NCBI GenBank assembly: GCA_027422505.1
Contig: JAPQWV010000412.1
Span: 488,001 to 552,000, forward strand
Reading direction: 5' to 3'
Source: Craterostigma plantagineum
Lineage: Eukaryota; Streptophyta; Magnoliopsida; Lamiales; Linderniaceae
Length of the DNA: 64,000 bases
Shown: positions 11,004-23,433 of the stretch, one piece after another
Numbering within the stretch: position 1 is the first letter of the stretch
Layout of the letters: the number at the start of each line of letters is the position of its first letter
Notes under the pieces: model-generated
What the model saw: only the letters and a program-made list of their open reading frames with translations
Databases searched by the model: none
Told to the model about the DNA's origin: nothing
Translations under genes and position numbers: made by a program

Positions 11004-12759
11004 CCCCTTCCGTAACCAAATTAAATCGAAATTCGTAACTATGCTAAATTATTCCAGAAACTTGGAAAAACTCACAGCCATCTCCGAACAACGTCATCAG
11101 GGGTTCCCTCACGGCGAATAATAGGCTGGTCGTCGAGGCCGTGAGATTGAAGTGATACAACGTGCCACAATCTTTGAGACTCGGGTCGATCCCCATAGTT
11201 CGTCGAACGAATCGCCGTCGACTTGGGCCCAGGAAGCATTAGTTGCTGATTTCTGAAGTTGTAGTTGACGTTGGGGTTCTTCGGTATCGGTGGGTATCGA
11301 ACCTTGGGGCTGATAGCTACAGCAATTCTCGCCCTCATTGGATACCTCCGTGAGTAAAGGGTCTTCCGGAAAGTCCGGTGATGGCCTCGGCGCTCGACTG
11401 AGCTGTCGGGCAAAGATTGAGGGCTTCAAACACAGGCCTTTCGGTTGGTCAGAATTCTACCGGGGCTTCCCAAGTTGTTACTGACGACGGTAATGACTGA
11501 GCTGTTGTGAAACGAGTTTCCGCGCCATCCACTGACGTCGGGTTGTGAGCTCGTCGTGAAGATCGCAGCCCTTTCTTTTTCTTCTCTTTTATTTTTTCTT
11601 TTGTATAGATCGCCGTCGGTTTCTTCGAAACGACCTGAGAGGAAAGGAAAGTCAAAGATCCAAAATATCATAATAAAATAACGGGTACCTCCCATTGAGT
11701 TGAGCGGTGGTCTTCGACCATCCAAGGTGACGAGTCGAGGTCAAGAGCTGCGAGCGCAGCCGTACGTCACTTTGTCGAGCGGAGCTAATTCCTTATCCAT
11801 GAGGGCCGTTCTCGGGGACGATGAGTGTCGAGCCTTGATGTTGGATAGCGAGCTCGTCTCAATCGCAAGTTTTGTTTCTTATCTTTTATTTTTTTTGCTC
11901 CATCCTACTGGTCGCCGCAGATTTCTTAGTGGTAATCGCAAAGCTCTCGCCGCCGAATGGTGCTTCCGCCTAGAGGGGATGATGCAGTGAATATGGTGTT
12001 GTGTTCGGCTCCCTCGTCGATGAGGGTAAGGCCGAGATACATGGTCGTGCATTTGGATGTTCCGTGGTGTGATGGCAGTCTCGACTCCTGTTGCTCGCGG
12101 TGGTCTTGGGGAGAATACTTCAAGGCGAGTCGGTTGAGTCCTGACGTCGGGCTGTCGACTAGCGGACTCTTTTTCGCTAGGTAGGGTCCGAGGGCGGGGA
12201 AACATGACAGGAAATGCAGCAGCATCTTGGTGCTGATTTTCTGCGAGGCTTGTTAATTTCTCGGGCTGTTTCATTGGCCGTTTTCTGCTGCCCACGGTTC
12301 GAGCGTAGCGGGTTGGTTGCTGCCTCGTTAGTTTATGTGTTCCTGCACTCAAAACAATTCGAGAAATCATGGAGGCGCATTCTGGTTCCCTCGGGCTCCC
12401 CTTGGTATCATTTCGCCGAGAGTACCCTCCTCTTTCAAAGTTTTATCTCAATTATAAACATAGAACCATCAGAAAATATTCGCAGGTCAACATTAACCAC
12501 AACAATCCAATAAAGCCGAGAGTCAACGCCCGATAATTACAGCCCCGTTTTGGAGCTAACTCATACTTATGTCCATGACCCATTAATTAAACAGCATGAT
12601 AAAATTCGTAAAGCCTAAAATTAGCTCAAGCGTTCACAATATTTGGCCCAAGAAATATTTTTATCAGCCCAGAAACATTCAGAATGGATGGCCCGTATAG
12701 CATATTCTAGCAGCTCCTTATAATACCTAGGGAAATTACTCCAACAGCTCACGTATTTT
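11004..12759. other. Unresolved repeat-like DNA, GC-rich in the middle
   Basis: About 11,070-12,400 is GC-rich with overlapping ORFs on both strands and no recognisable domain; these look like composition-driven ORFs. The 12,440-12,759 part is AT-rich. At 12,531-12,541 the minus strand reads TGTAATTATCGGGCG, an LTR-like start. I see no supportable gene. Confidence 0.5.
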
Positions 12760-13315
12760 TAGGGGTGGTAAACAGGTCGGGTTGGGTCACCTTCGGGTTC
12801 AACCCGTTTAAAACGGGTTGAAAACTTCAACCCTGACCTGACCTGTTTACTTAAACAGGTTGAAAAATCAAACCCAAACCCAACCTGCTTTAACCCTAAC
12901 CCAACCCGCCAACCCGTCAACCCGTTTAAAATTAAAAAATAAAAAAGAAAATAACAAAATTGACAGAATTATAACTCCAAATTAAACTAAAAAGGAGAAA
13001 TAATGCAATTTTTTTTGTTATAAATTCATTTGCGAGCGTGAGAGTGGATAGAGAATTATGGTTAATCCTTTTATGTTATTTATATTAATAATATTTTAAC
13101 AATATATATTATTCGGGTTAAATGGGTTGATTTCGGGTTGGTTTCGGGTTGGTTTCGGGTTGAAAATCCGAACCCTAACCTTACCCACTTAATAATTGGG
13201 TTGGGTTCGGGTTTACCCATTTACGTAAACAGGTCAAAAATGCTAACCCGAACCTGCTATTTTCGGGTGCGGTTCGTGTCGGGTTGGCGGGTCGGGTCAA
13301 TTTTTAACAGCCCTA
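12760..13315. mobile_element. hAT-type MITE, 556 bp
   Basis: It starts TAGGGGTGGTAAA and ends with the inverted counterpart AACAGCCCTA. It is flanked by an exact 8-bp duplication CGTATTTT (12752-12759 and 13316-13323), diagnostic of hAT transposition. The arms are rich in CGGGT/AACCC words and the centre is AT-rich. No transposase is present, so mobilisation would be in trans. Confidence 0.9.
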
Positions 13316-14302
13316 CGTATTTTAACTCATTGATCGACCCAAGATTTTCATATTTCACAATATATGCTCCCAAGTAAAATAACAGAATCAACCCATTATT
13401 TTAAGTAATTTCTAGTAAATCCCGACACATAATGAAAACGTACAACCGGGTCCAAGCTGTGAGCGGCGGCGGCTCTGTCAATGGTTGACGAAGGGGCGAC
13501 CCTGATCACGACCATAAGCTCCATGTGGATCGGCCTCATGATGATTCCACAAACTTCGGCGATCGCGACTTATATGACAATTTTGAACCGATCACTCTCA
13601 CTTCTTTGAACGAGTCGCCCATGATTTAGCTCCGGAAAATCTGGGTCACGTAGGAGAGAGAGAGTTAGGCATAACAGATATGAACGTGTTACCTTTTATT
13701 CCGTGAGACATGAGCCCATTTGTTTGATTTGTCGAGGTTGAGTGGTTCGCATTTTCTAGGCTCAAGGTGATTGCGGCCCTTCTATTGCAGCGATCATAGT
13801 AAATTCTCGGATGTAACATGTGATTTCTTGTGCGGATGGCTTCCTAACGAGGCTTTCTCGGCGGGCCGTGTTTGATCGGAGGAACATATATGAGCGGCGT
13901 CGAAGATGACGCGGTGGTCGTGATCGTTGCCATCAAAATTTAATTTTGCTAGCGCGAATCTGCCTCAAATCTGCGACCTCATTGCTCGGGTCGGATTTGT
14001 GTATCCCTCGCCCAGTGTCGTCTGTCGATGATAAAGGCGACCGGTCCGTTTGAGCCTCGACGTTACGTTCTTCATTGTTGTGCTCGAGGCTGCCGACACC
14101 TTCGCCAGGATCATCCGCTCGCGGTGGTGATGCGAGTGTGTTGGCTGCGGCAACCTTGCTCGGGTCTGGTTTGCCGCGGCTGGTTTTCGAGATGGTAGTC
14201 TTTGGCGGGTTTAGCCACCGACGATGGGAAGGTCACGATGGCTAACGGCTTCGAAGTGGACAGATTTCATCGAAACGCATCGTGTATTTTAAGAACATAA
14301 CG
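13316..14302 (-). other. 5' internal remnant of a decayed gypsy-type element
   Basis: The region lies just inside the primer-binding site at 14303-14320, on the side where the element body should be. Frames are broken and no gag motif is recognised. The rest of the element and its other LTR are not found in the window. Confidence 0.4.
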
Positions 14303-14320
14303 TTCCCACAGACGGCGCCA
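14303..14320 (-). other. Primer-binding site of the decayed LTR element
   Basis: The minus strand reads TGGCGCCGTCTGTGGGAA, a well-known plant gypsy primer-binding region, two bases from the LTR edge at 14323. It establishes minus-strand orientation. Confidence 0.75.
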
Positions 14321-14322
14321 AT

Positions 14323-15429
14323 TGATGCGTCCCGAAAAATCACGTCCCCGCGTTAGCGCGTAAATAAGACCGTTTGCTCCCGTCGCCGCTGTTGAACGCC
14401 TTTTATCTTCGTCGTCACCGTAAAGTGCCTGAAATATCAGAAAAATACGCTAGGGAAGGCGCCGTTTTGGCGACGCCCCTCCGACGCTCAAGTCAGATAA
14501 TCATCTTCGTCATAAAAAACGGGTAATTACAGGTGCTAGGCTCGAAAAATGGTTAAGTTTTTATTTGGGTGTCCCCGTGAAAATGAGTCGGCCGTTACCT
14601 TTTATACTAGCCTCGCCTTGCCTTGGTCATCACCCAAGCCCGCTTCTTTTGCGGATCTCTCGCGGCAACGTGGTTCTCCCACGTTCTTCTCACGTTCTCC
14701 TCACGAAGCGCGACCGGCTCGACATGCCCACTTCGTGCCTTAGGATTTTGACGTGCTCGGTCGCTCCTTGATCCTCTCTTCTCAAGGTCTCTCGGGCCAT
14801 CCTCTCGAGGCTAATTTCTCCTTTGAGTCGAATTCTCCGTGGTCTGCTTCCGTTCTCGGGATCGCCCTCGAGGTTACTCACTTCTTTCCCCGGTTCTCTT
14901 CACCTCTTTTTGTCATATGTGAGAGGAGATATTCTCGTAGCCTCCCCTCTGCCCCCCTTTTCTATTGCTAAATATATGTGTATATATTGCCTTATGGATC
15001 ATGCCATGCGATTGAGGACATGAGCCTCTATAACCACCCACTAATCTCTCATACTTAGTGGAGTAATGACTTGGTCTTCTCCCACTAATGTCTTCTAGAG
15101 TATTCCCTCTTCTAGAACATTTGTATCTTACTTTATTTGCAATAGAATCGCAGCTTGCCTTAGTGGGGTGCTCGAGCCAATATTCATATCATTTACTACC
15201 CGATTACTTTATTTAGCTCCCCTCGGGACCTCATCCTAGCGTGTGTGGTCTCAATCATTTAATCTCGAGCCTCTCGAACATCGCTCACTCGGGCCTCAAT
15301 CAACTCCGGAGGTAGCTTCGCGGGGTTGTCGTCTCGTGATTTTGTCACGCGGAGAATGTTTTTGCGGGGAATGTTTCCCGCCTCTTTAGACTAGACACGA
15401 ATATTTGACCGGTTATATCCGGGGTAACA
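14323..15429 (-). repeat. 5' LTR (1107 bp) of a decayed gypsy-type element
   Basis: Bounded on one side by the primer-binding site and on the other by TGTTACCCCGG in element sense (15429). The plus-strand copy begins TGATGCGTCCCG and ends GGGGTAACA. The element appears to be inserted at the left edge of the tandem array starting at 15430. Only one copy is in the window, so the boundaries rest on motifs alone. Confidence 0.6.
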
Positions 15430-17150
15430 ATATGTATTATACATTTTTATTCATTTCAATTTAATACGTGGTGCTTGGAATATCATAAGTCGTTAGACCA
15501 AGGGTCATCTAGGATAGAAGTCTTATTTATATGCTCTGACTGACGCTTTGGTGTTGCTGGGGTTGTTTTGTATTTCATGGTTGTTTATTGATTCCGTATG
15601 TGTGTGTGTTTTTTTATTGTTGCAGGTTTCAAGCTATGATACAGTTGTGCAGCGTCCTGCGGGTTTGAAGATCTAGAGGTGGTTTAAAATTTTTTTGCGT
15701 TTCATGGTTGTTTATCGTTGTTCTGTATGTGTGTGTGTTTGTTTACTGTTGCAGGTTTAAAGAGATACAGCCGTGCAGTTATTTCCCGATTGCGTAAGGT
15801 CATGATGTTTTTTGCGGTTGAAAGAATATTTCTAAGGTTGGTCGGATCATTTTTTGAAATTTGGCCGTTTTTTATTATGCCTTTTTTAATTATATGCTAT
15901 GTCTCACAGTTTGGTGTTGTCTAGGTTGTTTTGCCTTCCGGTTTGTTTATGGACCCCTATGTATTTGTTTGCTGTCGCATGTTCCAATCTATGTTGCAGT
16001 CGTTACTCTACCTACGTGTTTCAATATTGTCTACTGGAGTTGTGATAGAATTCGATACAGTCGTGGGATTATGTCTCCCCTGTTTGTTTACTGTTTCAAT
16101 TTCAAGGGATACAGTCGTGTAGTTATATCTCCGCTGCGTAATGTCGTGCACGTTTTCTTATGTCGAAAGCATATTTCTATGGTTGGTAGGATCGTTTTTT
16201 GGTTATCGTCATTGGTGTTTTGTAATGATAAAGTCGTGCGCCTATCATGCCATTGCGTGGGATTCGTGTGGTGTTTTGAAGGTGTTGCATGTACGTTTTT
16301 TGTGATAAATGCGATTTTTTATTCATTTTAATTTAATATGTGGTATGTATTTGTTTGTTGTCGCCAAGCTAGGTTGCAGTCCTTCCTCTACCTACGTGTA
16401 GGGATACAGTCGTGTAGTTATATCTCGCTGCGTAATGTCGTGCACGTTTTGATGTGGAAAGCATATTTCTAAGGTTGGTAGGATCATTTTTTGATTATCG
16501 TTATTGGTGTTTTGTAGTGATACAATCATGCGCCTATCATGCCATTGCGTGGGATTCGTGTGGTGTTTTGAAGGTGTTGCATGTACGCTTTTTGTGATAA
16601 ATGCGATTTTTTATTCATTTTAATATAATATGTGGTATGTATTTGTTTGTTGTCGCTAAGTTATGTTGCAGTCGTTCCTCTACCTACGTGTTTGAATAGT
16701 GTTCGATACAGACGTGGGATTATCTCTCCCTTGTTTGTTTACTGTTTCAGGTTTAGAGAGTACCGTCGTGTAGTTATCTCTCCACTGCGTAAGGTCGTGC
16801 ACGTTTCTTGCTGTCGAAAGCATATCTCTGTGGTTGGTAGGATAATTTTTATCGTTATCATCATTGTTGTTTTGTAATGATACAGTCGTGCGCGGTTGGT
16901 AGGAGCATCTTTTTGGTTATCATCGTTGGTGTTTTGTAATGATACAGTCGTGCACTTATCATCCCATTGTGTGGGATTCGTGTGGTGTTTTGAAGGTGTT
17001 GCATGTACGATTTTTGTGATAAATGCGATTTGTATTCATTTTATTTGATCTATGGACGATCTGTATTATGCGTTTTTTATTCATTTAAATTTAATATGTG
17101 GTGCTTGGAATTTCACAGGTCGGAAAACCAAGGGTCATCTCTAACGACGT
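15430..17150. repeat. Degenerate tandem array A, period about 295-356 bp
   Basis: A GATACAG-YCGTGYAGTTAT phrase recurs at about 15764, 16108, 16403 and 16759 (one copy altered). Each is followed by shared blocks such as GGTTGGTAGGATC, TTGGTGTTTTGTAATGATAC and GTGGGATTCGTGTGGTG. A block containing GTGGTGCTTGGAAT and CCAAGGGTCATCT occurs near both ends (about 15468 and 17098). ORFs here are not conserved between units and are not genes. The repeat family is not recognised. Confidence 0.75.
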
Positions 17151-18395
17151 TTCAGATGATTTTATAGTTCGTGGGTTTTGCTATACGTTTCGTATTATCA
17201 TGATATTGATAAAATGTCATTTAATAGGTAGCACGTGTTGTTTAATGATACATGTGTTTATTTAACAACAATGATATAATTCTGTCGTTTTGTTTTGTCA
17301 AAGTTGATATAATTCCATTAAATGAACATTCGAAGGATTTTGTTGTTCAAGGGTTAATTTACTGTAATTGCATTAAACGTATTAATGAATAAGCGACTGC
17401 AATCCATTGCGTCATAAAAATTTCACTATTGAAAGTTTTTGCACGACTTTAGCCACGCGACTGAATGAGGTCGTATTGTCTCTTAAATAGGGGCTCATAC
17501 ATGCTCGATCTTAAACGTGTTAATGAGTGAGATCGTTGTTTCTTAAATAGGGTGTCATACATACTCGAAACGACCTATCAGAGGATTTTGTAGTTCAGAT
17601 GTTGTGCTATACATTTCGTATTATCATTATATTGATAAAAGGTCATTTAATAGGTATGACGGGTTGTTTAATGATGCGTGTGTTTATTTAACAACAATGC
17701 TATAATCGCGTCGTTTGTTAAAGTTACTACGATTTCATTAAGTGAACGTCTGAAGGATTTTGTAGTTCAGAGGTTAACTTAATGAGTCTCATACATACTG
17801 GACTTTAAACACGTTAATGAATGAGCAACTGCGGTACGCTAGGTCGTATAAACTTACGCTATTGACAATAATATTTCCACATCTGAAACAGGCGACTGAA
17901 TGACCGTCTAATGACGGTCTGTTTTATACCAGTTCCAACTACATCATCTGGATATTATCCTATTGTACTTGAAAGATTTGGCTTTTCATTGTCATCATTA
18001 TAGGGATAGGGCTTGAAAATTGATGAGAATACAGTACTGTTGAAAATGTTTTTGTAGTTCAAAGGTTTTGTTTGTCCTGGCAATAAATCGCTTCATATTA
18101 TTCTTATATATATTTTGTAGTCCAAAGGTTTTGTTTGTCCTTCTGACAATAAATCATTTCATATTATGGTAATGTTGTTTTAATAACATTATTATAATTG
18201 CATTAAATGTATTAATGAATGAGCCCCTGTAATACACTTCGCCATTTAAAAGTACATTATTGACATATACTTGCCCGGCTGAAAAACAGTTGACTGAATG
18301 AGGTCGTTTATGGAGTCGTATTAAGACGTTTATGAAAAATGTTTGTGCTACTGAAAACAGGCGACTAAATGAGATCGTTGACGGAGTCTGTGTAG
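17151..18395. repeat. Degenerate tandem array B, period about 420 bp
   Basis: Units start near 17152 and 17576 with GTAGTTC-like text followed by a TTTCGTATTATCAT block and GGTCATTTAATAGGT. A third decayed unit follows from about 18,000. The phrase ATTAATGAATRAGC recurs at about 17381, 17813 and 18209, and GCGACTGAATGA-like text closes each unit. A 62-bp sub-duplication lies at about 18050/18112. It abuts array A. The family is unknown. Confidence 0.7.
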
Positions 18396-19045
18396 GGTCC
18401 AAAACCCGACATACCCTTTTTTGATTTTTAGAGCGTATAAAGGGAAAAGAGCTCTTGCATCGTTAGCCGCTTCTCAGCATTTTCCTGCCTTAGTTGTTGA
18501 CCATCACCTGACCTCACACGGGAGGCCCCGCGCCGAGTGATTCTCCCCCAAAAAGCTCTACATGTGATATTCCGAAAACATAAAGATGTGATTTAGTAAA
18601 TTAGAACCCATTTTGGGGTTCAACCAGGGAAGAACTATCATCTAGTTTGAAAAATTATTCCATTTAGTAATGGGAGTCATCCGTTGTTACTTTCTAAGGG
18701 TATGGTAGAGGCGCTGACAATCCTTCAGTGAAGACCTAACGAGTGGCTGAATTCAAACACACCCAAGATCCACAAGAATCGTACGAACATCTATGGAGCG
18801 TAGCAAGGATTTTAGAAATAAGCCCTCTTCAAGCTGTCGAATATAGATAGGAGATCCACTTCAAGGCTGGCAGCAAGCGTAAGTGCAATCGCAATCGCTA
18901 TGAATATCATTAATCAATATCTCTCCGGCCCTCTAGCACTCTGTTATGGCGCAATCACTGACTCTAGTTCTGGAGTTCTAGGTCCTCTAGCTATTAGTGC
19001 TGGTAGCTCTCCTTCAGGTAATGCATTATAGGCTGTCTGCCTTCC
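18396..19045. other. Unassigned DNA left of the Tekay element
   Basis: No ORF, RNA or repeat boundary is recognised. Together with 28582-28858 it was contiguous before the Tekay insertion. Its right part resembles the organelle-like block at 32.6-38.7 kb in texture, but no gene match supports that. Confidence 0.4.
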
Positions 19046-19050
19046 ACCTC

Positions 19051-21535
19051 AGTAGCGACCCTACTTTTCTAACTAGAATTAGTGGCGGATTTCCGCAACG
19101 TACGCCGCGGAAGGCCCGTCTAATTAAAAACTTTTTCCTAAAATAATATACAACATTATAAACATCCGTCTACATCGTTATTTCTGTACACGGGCCGAAG
19201 CCCCAAAAATGTCAAAAGAAACAAAAGTCCTAAAGCCGCTCCACAGGTCTTCATCCATGTACCGCCCCGCCCTCAAAAGTCCGTGGAGCACCGCCACCAG
19301 CCGCCTCAGTCACGACGCGTATCAGCGTCGGACTTAGTACCTACAACACGTAAACACTGAGCGAATTGCCCAGTAGGTGAATAAAATGCAATGCAGCGTG
19401 CACTCATTCCCAATTCCCAATTCTCGCAACATGATATAATGCACGCTCGGTTCCCACATTTCTATCGTATCTCAATATCAGGGCCCTAGGCTGGACTCGG
19501 CACCTCGCGCGCAATAAAATAAAATATATATATCGTCTGGTCGTTAACGCCAGACTAGCGGTGCCCACGCCGATAGTGCGCTGATCGATCACGTCAACGT
19601 CCTCCTATCAGGTCACCCCTTCCGCTACACAACACATCCGACGGTTTGCACCTCGGGTCGCTCACGCCCGAGTAGACAGATCGCTCACGTCTGTCTCCCG
19701 TCAGGTGCCCCGCGAGTCCAACCTCAACTCCGCTACGAGTCTGACTGCCAAAATCGGCACACTCTACCCGCTCAATCAACACCTTAAGTCTTAAGGTGTC
19801 ACTACTAATGTAGTCATTATCCCTCACCATGTCGTGCGATATCATGCATATACGTGAAACACATGAAACGTGACGTCACATAAAACATACGTAAAACACG
19901 TAAATCACATAAGTCACGTAATCACATAATAGCAGGTAAGCGTTTACGTGTCGTAGATGAATGATTCACCTACCTGTCCTCCTGATAAAGTTAGTAACAA
20001 AATCCGGTAAATTCCCTACGCTCCGATCCTCTGAATATTGGAAATATTATTATATCAATAAATTTACTAAGTCATATAAATTTTGAAAATGCTAAAATTA
20101 TCAAAACTTTTAAAATTTATGAAAACCTAAAAATAATAATAATCCTAAAATAAATAAACCCTAAAATATTGAAAACCTTCGAAATCGCAAAATTCTAAAA
20201 TACCGAAAATTTATTAAGTGAAACATAATGTCGAAATACCACATGTCGAGATCTACGAGCTTGCCGAGATCTTTGGTTTAGAAAAATGAAATGTCGAGTT
20301 CCTTGTAAAAATAAAGATCGAGACTTGAAATGTCGAAATCCTTAAAAATGTCGAGACCCTAAACAATATAAATGTCGAGACATATAAATATCGAGTCCTT
20401 TAAATATCGAAGTCTTATAAAATGTCGAGACTCTCTAAAAAACAAATATAAATGTCGAAGAGGTTCATAGAAGATGTCGAGACCTTAACAAAATGTCGAG
20501 ATCTCTTCTAGTTAAGAAAAGAACAAATGTCGAAAGTCATCACATATCGAGGTTTCTTATTACATATATATGTCTCGACTTTTATTCACTAAGCAGTTCG
20601 ACATCTTCCCATCCTTATCATGTATCGATATTTACATATAACTCGACATATTCAAATCCTCATCACACCTTTCGACATCTTTTGTAATTCATCTCGAATA
20701 TATCTCGACATTATCTATTGTATCTATCGAAATCTCCTTGTTATACACCCCGATTTCTAGGTATTACACATTTCGGAATCCTTCTACCACACTAACTTAT
20801 TATTCATTTCGAATATAACACCATATCTAGAACTTCTGGAATTCGTGGTTTCACTCAAAAACCCTAAAACATCCATAAAACACTCTGATGAACATCACTT
20901 TAAACACTTATTAACCTAAATCGAAACTTGAGTTTTCTATAAATGCTTTAAAGCCAATAGCTTCATAGATTTGATATTAACCATACATTAAAGTTACCTA
21001 GTTCATGTAGTATCATGAAAAACTTGCTAATACCGAAAATACATAAAGCATAATTAATTCAAGTGTTATAGATAGAACTGTATACCTACGTTCAACTTAT
21101 GAATTTTGATGCTATGCTTGCTAACACTTCCTTAGCACTAGGTGTGACTTTCGTATCTCTTCTCTTCTTCTTTTTATTCTCAGTACTACCCCGATTTCCC
21201 CTCAAAAGAGTATTAGCATTTTAGATATACATGAGTTGGTTTCTTTCCTAGGAATTTGTGAGGATAATGACGTTAAGTTACCTTGAGGTTAAGTAATGTT
21301 ATTACATATCATCTTTCCATGATTTTGGGCTAAATTTCGAAATATGCTTAAATCTAAATGTGGCCCACTTTAAACTTATTCTATATTATACCTAGCTCAA
21401 TAAATTTCGAAATTAATTTGAAATCTTAGGAATTTATACATGTATTTTATAGCTGGAATTTATTTAACAGGCTTCTTAGCTTCCAATTTACATATCTACT
21501 TACATCAAAACCCCGTAAAATTTACGGGTATTACA
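19051..21535 (-). repeat. 3' LTR of the Tekay-type element
   Basis: 2485 bp. In element sense it begins TGTAATACCCG and ends CGCTACT. Between about 20228 and 20740 it contains about 16 direct ATGTCGA-type heptamers followed by about 8 inverted copies (TCGACAT). Confidence 0.97.
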
Positions 21536-21552
21536 TCGTCCCCCTTAAAAGA
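21536..21552 (-). other. Polypurine tract of the Tekay-type element
   Basis: In element sense it reads TTCTTTTAAGGGGGACGA directly before the 3' LTR TGTAATACC. It is the plus-strand primer site typical of plant chromoviruses. Confidence 0.88.
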
Positions 21553-21567
21553 ATTTCGTCCCCGAAA

Positions 21568-22266
21568 TTACGCCGACTGGAATAACTCGGGATAACGAAT
21601 TTTCATATCATCCTCACGCTCCCAAGTGGCTTCCTCAATGGATTGATTCCGCCACAAAACTTTAACTAACGGAATAGTCTTATTCCGTAGTCGTTTCGAC
21701 TCGCACATCCAAATTTCTACGGGCTTCTCTTCATAACTCAAGTCAGGCTTGAGCTGTTGATAAAGAAGCTCGTTCTGAATCACATGACTCGGGTCCGCAA
21801 CGTATTTTCGTAACGTCGATACGTGAAATACGTCGTGAACTTGTGATAGGGAAGTCGGTAAGTCTAACTGATACGCAACCTCGCCGACTCGTTTGACTAT
21901 CTTGAAGGGGCCTATGTATCTGGGACTTAGCTTGCCCTTCTTTCCAAAACGCTTTACTCCTTTCATTGGGGAAATCTTTAGAAATACTTGATCGTCTTCT
22001 GCGAACTCCAAGGGTCGTCGGCGATGATCTGCATAACTCTTCTGTCGACTTTGAGCCGTTCGCATTCTTTCTCGGATTTTGGTCACTGCTTAGGTTGTTT
22101 CTCGAATCATATCGGGTCCTAATACAGCTCGTTCGCCTATTTCGTCCCAATGAACAAGGGATCGACACTTGCGCCCGTACAATGCCTCGTACGGTGCCAT
22201 CCCGATCGTGGCATAGAAGCTATTGTTGTAAGAAAATTCGATCAGCGGCAAGTACTTACTCCAGTC
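21568..22266 (-). pseudogene. Integrase C-terminus and chromodomain (Tekay)
   Basis: The 21568-22086 frame (172 codons) contains the GPFKIVKRVGEVAYQLDLP segment of the integrase C-terminal domain, then HDVFHVSTLRKY. It ends with a chromodomain-like tail (KVLWRNQSIEEATWERE). The chromodomain targets integration to particular chromatin. The same frame continues upstream ([12 protein letters not shown]) but is cut by an in-frame TAA at 22090-22092, which looks like a Glu codon changed by one base. Confidence 0.88.
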
Positions 22267-22960
22267 TGGGGATGATATGCAGTACTGAACGAGAGCTTAG
22301 TACCCATCGCTTTCTGTAAACTCTGCCAAAAGTTGGATAAAAATCTCGAATCTCGATCCGAGACGATGGAGATTGGGATTCCATGGAGTCGAACAATTTC
22401 CTGAATGTACAATTCAGCGTAGCGTTCCATGGAAAAAGTAGAACTGATTGGAAGGAAATGGGCTGATTTCGTCAGGCGGTCTACTACCACCCAGATAGCG
22501 TCATGGCCCTTCGTCGTCTTTGGTAAACCAACGACGAAGTCCATGGTGATATGGTCCCATTTCCATTCAGGAATCGGTAAAGGCTGCAGAGTTCCAGCTG
22601 GTCGCTGGTGTTCCGCTTTGATCAGCTGGCACGTCATACATCTACTCACGAACGTGGCGATATCCTTCTTCATTCCCGGCCACCAATATATGACTCGTAA
22701 ATCTTGGTACATCTTTGTCGCGCCCGGGTGTACTAAGTACGTTGTTGCGTGTGCCTCTGTCATTATCGCTCGTCGTAATTCCTCGTCGTTGGGCACGTAT
22801 AGTCGATTCTTGTATAACAAGGTTCCGTCTGCCCGGATTTCGGAGTCTTCAGGTAGTGTATCCTTCGCCTTTAGGTAGAATTCATCTTCTTCTTGTGCTG
22901 TTTGAATTCGTTCTAGCAACGTCGGCTGAAGAGTCAGCGCTGCTAGTTTCGTTTCGACTT
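22242..22960 (-). pseudogene. Integrase zinc-binding and catalytic core (Tekay), catalytic Glu region deleted
   Basis: The HHCC zinc-binding segment (H..H..CMTC) is followed by the core with MDFVVGLP (first Asp) and VSDRDSRF (second Asp), reaching AYHPQT near 22,270. The family then has a segment of about 25 residues containing the catalytic Glu. Here the sequence jumps within a few bases to the downstream SKYLPLIEF region, so the third catalytic residue is absent. This is a deletion rather than a homopolymer error. Confidence 0.87.
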
Positions 22961-23433
22961 CGCCCAAATCGACTATTTCCACTCCAAGCCTGTGTAGTTC
23001 CGTATTCATCGCCTTTCGACTAAGCGCGTCTGCGACTACGTTCGCTTTGCCCGGATGATAATTGATAACGCAATCGTAGTCCTTGACGAGCTCCAGCCAT
23101 CTTCGCTGTCGCATATTCAGTTCCTTCTGGGTGAAGAAATACTTCAGACTCTTATGATCTGTAAAGATTTCGCACCATTCTCCGTAAAGGTAGTGTCTCC
23201 AAATCTTTAAAGCAAAGACGACTGCTGCAAGTTCTAAGTCGTGGGTTGGGTAGTTCTTTTCGTATTCTTTTAGTTGCCGTGAAGCATAAGCGATCACCTT
23301 CCCATTTTGCATCAGCACGCATCCCAGTCCATTTTTCGAGGCATCACTATAGACTGAGAATCCTCCAGTTCCCGAGGGTATAGTTAGAACAGGAGCTATA
23401 GTAAGTCGTTTCTTTAGTTCTTGTAAACTCTGC
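22961..23433 (-). CDS. Gypsy RNase H (Tekay)
   Basis: This domain removes the RNA strand during reverse transcription. The frame is open from about 23433 through 23318 into integrase and contains [27 protein letters not shown] and [11 protein letters not shown], ending [10 protein letters not shown]. Catalytic acidic positions are present. It joins the reverse transcriptase frame through a one-base shift at an A7 run (23464-23470). Confidence 0.88.

Noticed and set aside
11072..12370. Arg/Pro-rich ORFs as a host gene
   Set aside because: Overlapping frames on both strands, no recognised domain and no exon structure; composition-driven.
15718..16877. Cys/Phe-rich membrane protein ORFs on the plus strand
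   Set aside because: They fall in tandem array A, and the frame is not preserved from unit to unit.
17151..18395. Hammerhead ribozymes of a retrozyme in array B
   Set aside because: CTGAATGAGGTC resembles the conserved core only loosely; the CTGATGA and GAAAC boxes with the flanking stems are not present.
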